A stretch of 31,602 bases of DNA. Origin: CAZRGV01 sp964599655. GTDB taxonomy: Bacteria > Planctomycetota > Planctomycetia > Isosphaerales > Isosphaeraceae. Positions within the stretch are counted from its first letter, which is position 1, and each line of letters opens with the position of its first letter. Under the pieces are notes generated by a model that saw nothing but the letters and a program-made list of their open reading frames with translations, was not told the DNA's origin and made no database searches. A program made the position numbers and the translations under genes. The stretch is from assembly GCA_964599655.1 (NCBI GenBank), contig CAZRGV010000069.1, positions 1-31,602 of the forward strand. Direction: 5' to 3'. Positions 5,963 to 11,277 of this stretch are shown here, in pieces.

Positions 5963-6601
5963 ATGCCAAGGCCGACGAAGAAGACGAACCGGAGGAGGAA
6001 GCGGGCTGTTGTCGACAAGTTCCGTGCGTCGGAATTCGGCAAGGCGTCGGCGGCGTATCGGAAGCTGAAGGACCGGACCGACCTGACCAAGGAGCAGAAG
6101 AAGAAGATCCAGAGGATGCTGGCGAAGGGTCGGCCGAATCTGGGTCCTTCGGCGTTGCGTGGTCCGGCACCGACGCCGCCTCGGCCTGATGGTAAGATGT
6201 CGGGCGATTGCTGCGAAGTTCTCGCCCCGTGGGAGGGCGAGTCGGAGTTCGATGGGGGAGGTTCGATGGGTGCGATGAAGAAGCTGTACACCGAGCGGAA
6301 CGCGTCGTGTCCGCCACCGATCTTCGGGCCAAACCCTGAACGGGTCGCGACGGCCAGGGAGCGGCACGAGGCAACGGCGGAGCGACTCGGAGGGATGGGC
6401 AATCTGGGCGCAAAGTGGAACCGCGCGGTTCCCTTTTCGCAGGCGGAGGTCCGGCCATTCGATGAGCTTCGGGCCGAGTTGCTGGCCCGTCGGGATGCGA
6501 TCCTGGCCGATGCGCGGTCGCTGAAGCCGGCGAAGGATCGGGTCGGATCGGGCACGGTGGCGATGGACTTTTCGTCGCCAGGGGAGGATCTGCCGTGGTG
6601 A
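5963..6601 (+). CDS. Hypothetical protein with basic N-terminus (212 aa)
   Basis: The N-terminus is very basic (MPRPTKKTNRRRKRAVVDKF) and followed by KDRTDLTKEQKKKIQRMLAK, suggesting nucleic-acid contact; the remainder is Pro/Gly-rich and then helical. I do not recognise a family. ATG at 5963 has GGAGG at 5951-5955. The second copy of the dispersed palindromic repeat lies in-frame and encodes AKWNRAVPFSQ, an apparently inserted segment. An internal ATG at 6266 also has a good ribosome site (GGGGGAGG), so a shorter second product is possible. Confidence 0.6.
   Translation: MPRPTKKTNRRRKRAVVDKFRASEFGKASAAYRKLKDRTDLTKEQKKKIQRMLAKGRPNLGPSALRGPAPTPPRPDGKMSGDCCEVLAPWEGESEFDGGGSMGAMKKLYTERNASCPPPIFGPNPERVATARERHEATAERLGGMGNLGAKWNRAVPFSQAEVRPFDELRAELLARRDAILADARSLKPAKDRVGSGTVAMDFSSPGEDLPW
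6405..6439. repeat. Dispersed palindromic repeat, copy 2
   Basis: The same 16-bp palindrome as at 615-630 occurs at 6417-6432, again preceded by AAAGT and followed by CTTTT. Upstream, TGGG-rich sequence also matches copy 1. Here the repeat lies within a coding sequence and keeps the frame, adding residues like KWNRAVPF. Confidence 0.8.
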
Positions 6602-6879
6602 TCCATGACCGTGAGTTGATCGGGTTGTCCGAGAAGTTGGCCGCATGCAAATCGGAACTCGCCGACTTGCAGGCCAAGTTCGTCCGGATCTGCGAACAAC
6701 TCGGCAAGCAGCTTGGTCGTACTCAGGTCGCCGAGAATCGTCTGGCCGAGGCAAAGGACCACCTGCGGGCCGTGCTGTCGATCCTGTCTCTTCCGTCTGA
6801 GGTATCCGGGATTCACCCGATGCTCCTCGACAGCAAGCTCTTGATCGACGCCAGGAAGTTCATCGAGGAGAACCCGTGA
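6595..6879 (+). CDS. Coiled-coil hypothetical protein (94 aa)
   Basis: The protein has a long heptad-patterned region (LSEKLAACKSELADLQAKF, ENRLAEAKDHLRAVLSIL), predicting a coiled coil, then a short C-terminal segment ending ARKFIEENP. I do not recognise a family. Two adjacent GTG codons (6595 and 6598) can start it; GGGGAGG at about 6581-6587 favours 6595, while 6598 gives the GTGA overlap typical of this cluster. Confidence 0.6.
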   Translation: MVIHDRELIGLSEKLAACKSELADLQAKFVRICEQLGKQLGRTQVAENRLAEAKDHLRAVLSILSLPSEVSGIHPMLLDSKLLIDARKFIEENP

Positions 6880-7100
6880 TCGACGCCACAATATTCGTTC
6901 TCGGCGTGCTGGCGGCTTCTGGGTCATACCTTGGCGTCGGAGTGGCCGTTGACTGGGTTTTCGACAGCCTCCGACCGCCTGGGTCGTACGAAGATGGCGA
7001 CCGGGCCGCCGTCATTGCTCTGTGGCCCTTTGTCATTGTCGCCTGGGCCTTGATCGAACTCGGGATCGCCTTGCATCGTGCCGTCAGCCACCGCCGATGA
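6876..7100 (+). CDS. Two-TM small membrane protein (74 aa)
   Basis: Hydrophobic segments at about residues 4-26 (ATIFVLGVLAASGSYLGVGV) and 45-65 (AAVIALWPFVIVAWALIELG) are separated by a polar loop with acidic residues, ending in a basic tail (HRAVSHRR). It is probably an inner-membrane protein; holin function is possible but unsupported. GTG at 6876 overlaps the preceding stop (GTGA). Confidence 0.6.
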   Translation: MIDATIFVLGVLAASGSYLGVGVAVDWVFDSLRPPGSYEDGDRAAVIALWPFVIVAWALIELGIALHRAVSHRR

Positions 7101-7107
7101 GTCCGAC

Positions 7108-7136
7108 TTGACGTGGTTCTGGTCACGTTGCATAAT
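7108..7136 (+). promoter_or_regulatory. Sigma70-type promoter TTGACG-N17-CATAAT
   Basis: TTGACG (7108-7113) and CATAAT (7131-7136) are 17 bp apart, in the 89-nt gap between two small genes. The -35 hexamer is identical to that of the promoter at 5231. Transcription would begin near 7143, about 47 nt before the ATG at 7190, and would serve the cluster that includes csrA. Confidence 0.7.
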
Positions 7137-7189
7137 GGTTGTCGTAGGATGCGTGATGGAATTGGCTGCAAACTGGAATGGAGGTGAGC

Positions 7190-7390
7190 ATGACGCCAGA
7201 TGACATGTCTGACGGCGAAGGCGTGGTCACTGGCCTTCTTCGCCTTGGCGCGGACCGCGATCGCCTGGCTCTTGCGCTGGCGAACATCCTGGACTTCATC
7301 GGCCAGCCGGCTCCGCAGTCCCGGTTCGGGATCACGGTGCAGCGAGGCCGCGAGGCTCTGGCTCAGTCTGAGTGGAGGGGAGTTCCGTGA
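7190..7390 (+). CDS. Small hypothetical protein (66 aa)
   Basis: The product starts MTPDDMSDGEGVVTGLLRLG and contains a helical segment (DRDRLALALANILDFIGQ). I do not recognise it. ATG at 7190 sits just after GGAGGT (7180-7185); an in-frame ATG at 7178 lies before that site and is less likely. It is the first gene after the promoter at 7108, and its stop overlaps the next start (GTGA). Confidence 0.6.
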   Translation: MTPDDMSDGEGVVTGLLRLGADRDRLALALANILDFIGQPAPQSRFGITVQRGREALAQSEWRGVP

Positions 7391-7578
7391 GGGACCACGC
7401 ACTTCTGTCGGACCTGTGCCTGTCGCGGTCCGAGGTGATGGCGGCCTAGGGTCGCGAGTTCGATCCGGCTGCCGTTCTGTTGCGGATGGCCGCCAAGGTC
7501 ATCTCCGAGCAGGCGGAACTGATCAGGGCCGCCTCGGCGGCGTTCGTGAGGCTGTCCGAGTCGATCGACGAGGACTGA
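7387..7578 (+). pseudogene. Small gene interrupted by in-frame TAG
   Basis: GTG at 7387 overlaps the upstream stop like its neighbours and opens VRDHALLSDLCLSRSEVMAA, then TAG at 7447-7449. The same frame continues as GREFDPAAVLLRMAAKVISE and further helix to TGA at 7576-7578, just before the ribosome site of the next gene. Read through, the product would be 63 residues and helical. Either a point mutation or sequencing error broke the gene, or the amber codon is suppressed. All other accepted genes in this cluster end in TGA, so there is no general evidence for recoding. Confidence 0.5.
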
Positions 7579-7599
7579 AACAAGAGAGGAGGATCTTCA

Positions 7600-7899
7600 A
7601 TGGACACGACCAATCGCCGATCCACGCCGGCTCGTCACCGCGAGCCGAGTGCGTACGCAGGCAAGGTCGTTCGGATCAAGGCGTCCGCCCCGCAACTCGG
7701 AGGTTCCGAGTACCGCGTCGAGGATTGGTGGGACCGACTTGGGTACGGCTCATGGATGCACCAGAACGGCAACCCGGCGTGCTTGAATTACGCCATCCGA
7801 TCTGGACTTGCTGGCCTGCCGACCGATGACGAGGTCCTGTACGGCAAGATCGGCGCGTTCGGGCACCTCGTCCACGTCTCAGAGATCGAGGAGTCCTGA
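7600..7899 (+). CDS. Hypothetical protein (99 aa)
   Basis: The protein (MDTTNRRSTPARHREPSAYA...) contains KVVRIKASAPQLGGSEYRVE, a strand-rich part that resembles a small beta-barrel, then WWDRLGYGSWMHQNGNPACL and a C-terminal strand pair. No family was recognised. A strong ribosome site, GAGAGGAGGA, precedes the ATG. It lies directly upstream of csrA, 2 nt from its TTG start. Confidence 0.65.
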   Translation: MDTTNRRSTPARHREPSAYAGKVVRIKASAPQLGGSEYRVEDWWDRLGYGSWMHQNGNPACLNYAIRSGLAGLPTDDEVLYGKIGAFGHLVHVSEIEES

Positions 7900-7901
7900 C
7901 A

Positions 7902-8096
7902 TTGCTGGTGCTCACAAGGCGGAAACGCCAAGCCTTTTGGATCTCGGACACGATCAAGATTGAAGTCCTGTCCGTGGCTCCGAACGGAGAAGTTCGGATC
8001 GGAATTGACGCGCCGAGGGACATAAAGATCGTCCGCGAGGAACTGTACGGAACGCCGGACCCGAAGGCCGGCGATGAGATCGAGTGGCTAGACTGA
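7902..8096 (+). CDS. csrA: CsrA-family RNA-binding regulator
   Basis: The 64-residue protein begins LLVLTRRKRQAFWISDTIKI and continues EVLSVAPNGEVRIGIDAPRD to IKIVREELYGT. These match the CsrA/RsmA fold: the LVLTR first strand, the RxGIxAPxxIxIxREEL core and the conserved Arg of the REE segment that contacts RNA. Family members are homodimers that bind GGA-containing hairpins in mRNA leaders and block or alter translation. The middle deviates (RRKRQAFWISDT in place of the usual GExIxIGDD). The start is TTG, with GAGGAG at 7889-7894. A phage copy could reprogramme host translation or regulate phage transcripts; its targets are not known. Confidence 0.88.
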   Translation: MLVLTRRKRQAFWISDTIKIEVLSVAPNGEVRIGIDAPRDIKIVREELYGTPDPKAGDEIEWLD

Positions 8097-8097
8097 C

Positions 8098-8418
8098 ATG
8101 GGAAGGGGGTGCAGATTGACAGGGATCGATGTCATGTCGTTGCTCTCTAGGGTGTCCTCCGAGGTGTCGATGGGCCCGAAAGAGACTCCTGGGATCGTCG
8201 CGGCCCTGAGGTCGGCGTCCGAAAAGGCGGCTTACCTGAGGGATGAGTGCGAAACTGGAGGTGATCGTGCCGCCGAGTCCATGGAGATCGAGGAGGCGGT
8301 ATTCTTGGCGATGCTCTCAGGGATCTTCGGTGCCGTTCATGATCTGCATGCCGATGCTGCCGACAGCATCGAGAGCCTGGAGTCCGAGGTCGCACGACTC
8401 AGTGGGGAGATGAACTGA
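8098..8418 (+). CDS. Hypothetical protein (about 100-106 aa)
   Basis: The protein is helical (IDVMSLLSRVSSEVSMGPKE, EIEEAVFLAMLSGIFGAVHD, ADSIESLESEVARLSGEMN), with a coiled-coil-like C-terminus. I do not recognise it. The ATG at 8098 lacks a ribosome site; a TTG at 8116 follows GGAAGGGGG (8101-8109) and may be the true start, as csrA just upstream also uses TTG. It is 1 nt downstream of csrA and probably cotranscribed with it. Confidence 0.6.
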   Translation: MGRGCRLTGIDVMSLLSRVSSEVSMGPKETPGIVAALRSASEKAAYLRDECETGGDRAAESMEIEEAVFLAMLSGIFGAVHDLHADAADSIESLESEVARLSGEMN

Positions 8419-8419
8419 A

Positions 8420-8569
8420 ATGCGCGATCTGAGTGAGTCGTTCAAGGCGACTGTTCTGTGGTGCATCCAAAAAGGGTACACCGACGAGGACATTGCGCGG
8501 GTGACGACGGCGACCCCCGAGGAAATCCGGTGGATACGCCAGACGAGCGACCTACGCCCGCGCGATTGA
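8420..8569 (+). CDS. Small HTH-like protein (49 aa)
   Basis: The peptide MRDLSESFKATVLWCIQKGY continues TDEDIARVTTATPEEIRWIR, which has the spacing of a helix-turn-helix (an IARxT first helix, a turn, then an EEIRWIR recognition-like helix). It could bind DNA, but at 49 residues this is only suggestive. ATG at 8420 follows GGGGAG (8404-8409). It is too short for most gene finders. Confidence 0.5.
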   Translation: MRDLSESFKATVLWCIQKGYTDEDIARVTTATPEEIRWIRQTSDLRPRD

Positions 8570-8712
8570 GGGCGATGGCACGGATGATGATTCGAGCGCA
8601 CGCCGAGGACAAGACGTGGTTCTTTCATCTCGTTGATCGCTCCGAACTTCTCGGCGCCGATGCTCGTTGCATTCTGATGGACTGGGTCGAGGAACTATAC
8701 GAAGATCGCTGA
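8566..8712 (+). CDS. Small hypothetical protein (48 aa)
   Basis: TTG at 8566 overlaps the previous stop (TTGA); an ATG follows at 8575. The product, LRAMARMMIRAHAEDKTWFF to DWVEELYEDR, is helical and acidic at the end. I do not recognise it. It is the last gene before the intrinsic terminator at 8736. Confidence 0.5.
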   Translation: MRAMARMMIRAHAEDKTWFFHLVDRSELLGADARCILMDWVEELYEDR

Positions 8713-8735
8713 TCTGTCTGTTCCAATATGAGCAT

Positions 8736-8781
8736 AAGCCGGTTCCGCGCAACGGAATGCGCGGGCCGGCTTCTCTATTTT
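8736..8781 (+). terminator. Intrinsic terminator
   Basis: AAGCCGG (8736-8742) pairs with CCGGCTT (8766-8772), and an inner stem pairs CGCGC (8746-8750) with GCGCG (8759-8763). CTCTATTTT follows. This closes the csrA-containing gene cluster. Confidence 0.75.
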
Positions 8782-8835
8782 GTCTACCCATCCCGGACCA
8801 CCCAAGAGATAGGGGTTCCATCGAGGGTTGCTGTC

Positions 8836-8988
8836 ATGGCTGACCCCCTCGCCGAGTTGCGCGAGCGTGTGGACGCGATCGAGCGTCTCCTGCGGGAGTT
8901 GTTGAGTCGCCTGGGCGGATGCCTGTGCCCGGCGGTCTCTCCATCCGGGCGTGATCGAGGCGAGGAGCGCCCGGAAGCCAATGATTGA
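8836..8988 (+). CDS. Small coiled-coil protein (50 aa)
   Basis: The product MADPLAELRERVDAIERLLR continues ELLSRLGGCLCPAVSPSGRD and ends EERPEAND. The first 28 residues form a short heptad pattern, and CLC follows. No family was recognised. The ATG has a modest GAGGG 8 nt upstream, and the end overlaps the next gene by 8 nt. Confidence 0.5.
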   Translation: MADPLAELRERVDAIERLLRELLSRLGGCLCPAVSPSGRDRGEERPEAND

Positions 8989-9385
8989 CCCAGCAAGATA
9001 CCCGATCTTGTCGCGTCTTGTGCGCGACATCGCCAGGCTGTACCTGGACGCTACCCGCCCGGACGCGCCGGGCTGCATCCTAATCCGCGAGGAAGGCGAG
9101 AACATGCTGGTCTACAAGGTCACACCTGCGGTCGCCAAGAGCCCCGATGTTGTGAAGCAGTCCGTGACCTTCGAGGTCGACGGTGTTCAGACTGTCCTGG
9201 AGTTCCCTGGCTCGGATGGCCTGTTCAAGGTCGAGCAGGGCAAGTCGGTCAAGGTGTTCCAGGTCGACACTGATGACGCCGACCTTTCGAGCGCCCCGTC
9301 AGCCGTCGTCGAGTTCGTGGCGACCGATACGATCCCTCCCCTGGCTCCGGACGCACCGTCCGTTGTCCCGTTCGGCGAAGAGTGA
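8981..9385 (+). CDS. Hypothetical protein with beta-rich C-terminus (134 aa)
   Basis: The N-terminus (MIDPARYPILSRLVRDIARL) is helical. From about residue 41 (MLVYKVTPAVAKSPDVVKQS) the protein becomes strand-rich (VTFEVDGVQTVLEF, KSVKVFQVDTDDAD, AVVEFVATD) and ends with a proline-rich tail (TIPPLAPDAPSVVPFGEE). The C-terminal part resembles a small beta-sandwich domain. An internal ATG at 9103, preceded by GAGGAAGGCGAG, could start a separate product of only the beta domain. Function unknown. Confidence 0.6.
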   Translation: MIDPARYPILSRLVRDIARLYLDATRPDAPGCILIREEGENMLVYKVTPAVAKSPDVVKQSVTFEVDGVQTVLEFPGSDGLFKVEQGKSVKVFQVDTDDADLSSAPSAVVEFVATDTIPPLAPDAPSVVPFGEE

Positions 9386-9416
9386 CGGCCACGTTTAGTC
9401 TGGTCGTTCTCCACCG

Positions 9417-9986
9417 ATGACTACGGACTGGCGCAAGATCGAAGGGTGGCTCTCGGTTGCCGAGGGCGTGAAACTCGCTGAACTTGCTTCAGGGAATGTC
9501 GTCGTCGAGATCGGCTCTTACAAGGGCCGCTCGACGATGGCGATGGCGTCGACGGCGTCTGTCGTCTACTCCGTCGACACGTTCCGTGGCGAGAACGAGT
9601 GCGGTGGTTCGGATACGCTGGACGAGTTCCGCAGGAACACGCGCGGAGCCGAGAACGTCGTGGCGATCGTCGCGAACCACGCTGGCGGGCTCGACATGCT
9701 CGGCTCTGGTATCGCTGACCTCGTCTTTATTGACGGAGCGCACGACTCCGATTCCGTGGAGCGTGACACGCGGACGGCAGCGAGGCTGCTGAAGCCAGGA
9801 GGGATTGTCGTCTACCACGATGCTCACTACGACACTGTCCGTGAGGCTTGGAGTCGTGTTGGGTTCACGCCAGATGGAGAGTGCGAGTCGATCGCATGGG
9901 GCCAGCTTGACGACCTGAAGTGCGATCATGTCGGGACGCGACACGACTGGATCTGGGAAGACGACGACGGAGAGGAAGGCGAGTGA
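9417..9986 (+). CDS. Class I SAM-dependent methyltransferase
   Basis: The 189-residue protein has a Rossmann methyltransferase layout: SAM-binding loop VVVEIGSYKGRSTMAMA (about 27-44), acidic end of strand 2 in VYSVDTF, DLVFIDGAHDSDSVERD (about 101-117) and LLKPGGIVVYHDAHYD. The IDGAHxxxxVxxD and GGxxxxHD motifs are typical of the Methyltransf_24/CmcI-like group, which methylates small molecules or sugars; the substrate is not evident. It begins 31 nt after the preceding gene and is coupled to the zinc-ribbon gene by a GTGA overlap. In a phage it might modify a glycan or nucleotide; that is inference. Confidence 0.8.
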   Translation: MTTDWRKIEGWLSVAEGVKLAELASGNVVVEIGSYKGRSTMAMASTASVVYSVDTFRGENECGGSDTLDEFRRNTRGAENVVAIVANHAGGLDMLGSGIADLVFIDGAHDSDSVERDTRTAARLLKPGGIVVYHDAHYDTVREAWSRVGFTPDGECESIAWGQLDDLKCDHVGTRHDWIWEDDDGEEGE

Positions 9987-10210
9987 TCCGCCCGGATGTT
10001 CGTGTCTGGCGAGGTGACGGAGACACGGCCAAGTGTGTTCCGGCATCTCCGTCTGAGGTCTTGGACTTCGGCTGCCCTCTCTGTGGATCGGATGTGGTTG
10101 TTCAGGAGGACGCCCCGACGATTGATGCGTGGGCGCGATATCGTGTCGTCTGCGGATCTGGTTGCGGTGCGTTCCGTGTGACCGCGAACGTAGATGTGGC
10201 GATCGCTTGA
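9983..10210 (+). CDS. Zinc-ribbon-like small protein (75 aa)
   Basis: CPLCGS (about residues 31-36) and CGSGCGAF (about 57-64) provide four Cys residues in two pairs, typical of a zinc ribbon, between strands (DVVVQEDAPT, YRVVCGS, FRVTANVDVAIA). The function is unknown; such ribbons often bind nucleic acid or serve as assembly modules. GTG at 9983 overlaps the methyltransferase stop, and its own stop overlaps the next ATG. Confidence 0.6.
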   Translation: MIRPDVRVWRGDGDTAKCVPASPSEVLDFGCPLCGSDVVVQEDAPTIDAWARYRVVCGSGCGAFRVTANVDVAIA

Positions 10211-10659
10211 TGCAGGACCTACCTCCCGCCGATGCCGTCTTCGCTCTGGCTGTCGAGCGGCAGGTGATCCGGTGGGTTGGTCCGGCCGCCGACCATGATG
10301 CGGCGTTGCCTCCCATGCTCTCCCGGTGCGTCGACGTCCTTGGGAGCCGCGACTACGAGGCGAGGGAACTGGCCTCTGCGGTTCTGGCCAGTTACGGTGG
10401 CAGCCTTCCAGCGATTCGCGCTGCCGCCTGGGCTCAGGCGTCACTCGATCCGGAGGTTCGGAACCGTGGCGACGTCCTGATGGCGTCAATTCTATGCCAC
10501 GCCTGCGGCGGAACTGGGAACTGCCCGTCGTGCGGTGGAACTCACTGGATCACAGTCGGCGACGGACATCCGGATCAATATTGCGGAGAGTGCGTCTGGT
10601 CGACGCATCGCGGCGGCACGGTCTGCCGTGAATGCTACGGATCAGGTCGCCCACGCTAA
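10210..10659 (+). CDS. Helical protein with DnaJ-like CxxCxGxG zinc motifs
   Basis: The first 95 residues are helical (AVFALAVERQVIRWVGPAAD, RELASAVLASYGGSLPAIRA). The last 55 hold CHACGGTGNCPSCGG, YCGECVW and CRECYGSG, cysteine pairs spaced like the DnaJ zinc-binding CxxCxGxG repeats. The protein is probably zinc-binding; the partner is unknown. ATG at 10210 overlaps the previous stop (TGATG). It is the last gene before the strong hairpin at 10698. Confidence 0.65.
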   Translation: MQDLPPADAVFALAVERQVIRWVGPAADHDAALPPMLSRCVDVLGSRDYEARELASAVLASYGGSLPAIRAAAWAQASLDPEVRNRGDVLMASILCHACGGTGNCPSCGGTHWITVGDGHPDQYCGECVWSTHRGGTVCRECYGSGRPR

Positions 10660-10697
10660 GAGACATCGGAACGCGGCGCGTCACCCCTTCGCGCCGA

Positions 10698-10736
10698 GGC
10701 CCCGGCCGTCGTCCTCCCCCTTCGGCGGCCGGGGCC
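10698..10736. terminator. Strong GC hairpin between gene blocks
   Basis: GGCCCCGGCC (10698-10707) and GGCCGGGGCC (10727-10736) form a perfect 10-bp inverted repeat with a 19-nt loop. No T-run follows, so this may be a pause site or Rho-assisted terminator. It separates the small-gene block from the head module. Confidence 0.5.
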
Positions 10737-10763
10737 ATCGCACACCCCTGTTATGGCGGGTTA

Positions 10764-11273
10764 ATGAGCGTGCAAGAGCATAACCACATGACACCATACG
10801 GGCTTCTGATGATGTCCGTTGGCATCGTGAAGGGAATCGCGTTGGCTGTCTCTGGAATGAAACCAGACGACATCAACGCGTGGGCGAACGCATTGTCTCT
10901 GGCAATCCTGGGCATTGGCGGTGCCGTTATCTTCTTGGTCGGAAAGAAGGGGGAGAGGGATCGAGAGGAGCGCGAGAAGGAGGCGGAGTCGAACCGCAAG
11001 ATCCGCCTGGCCGACGAGGAGGCATTCAAGGATTCCCTCCAAACGAAACTCAACGAGACGCAATCGAAACTGGATCTGGCGACAGCCGAAGCGAAGGATC
11101 TGCACAAGAAGCTGAACGATGCCCTGGAGATCGCTGTCCACGCCAAGCAGGAGCGTGAGGAACTGAAGGAAGAGTTGCTCTCGATCAAGAGCGCCGCGCA
11201 GCAGTTGTCCTGCACGCGACCGACAGCGGACGGGCTGGCCCGCTGCCGAGCCGAGGATCGGATGGAGGTCTGA
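10764..11273 (+). CDS. Membrane-anchored coiled-coil protein
   Basis: The 169-residue protein has two hydrophobic segments (YGLLMMSVGIVKGIALAVSG, about 12-31, and ANALSLAILGIGGAVIFLVG, about 41-60). A long charged coiled coil follows (about 65-150; DREEREKEAESNRKIRLADE, TQSKLDLATAEAKDLHKKLN), ending in a Cys-containing tail. The layout suggests an inner-membrane protein with a cytoplasmic or periplasmic coiled coil. In phages this could serve lysis (holin- or spanin-like), but no family match is claimed. It sits 4 nt upstream of terL. Confidence 0.65.
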   Translation: MSVQEHNHMTPYGLLMMSVGIVKGIALAVSGMKPDDINAWANALSLAILGIGGAVIFLVGKKGERDREEREKEAESNRKIRLADEEAFKDSLQTKLNETQSKLDLATAEAKDLHKKLNDALEIAVHAKQEREELKEELLSIKSAAQQLSCTRPTADGLARCRAEDRMEV

Positions 11274-11277
11274 CCGC

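Noticed and set aside
5319..6068. 249-codon plus-strand frame across the structured region
   Set aside because: It is Arg/Ser/Gly-rich, has no ribosome site, and overlaps the better supported start at 5963 in another frame.
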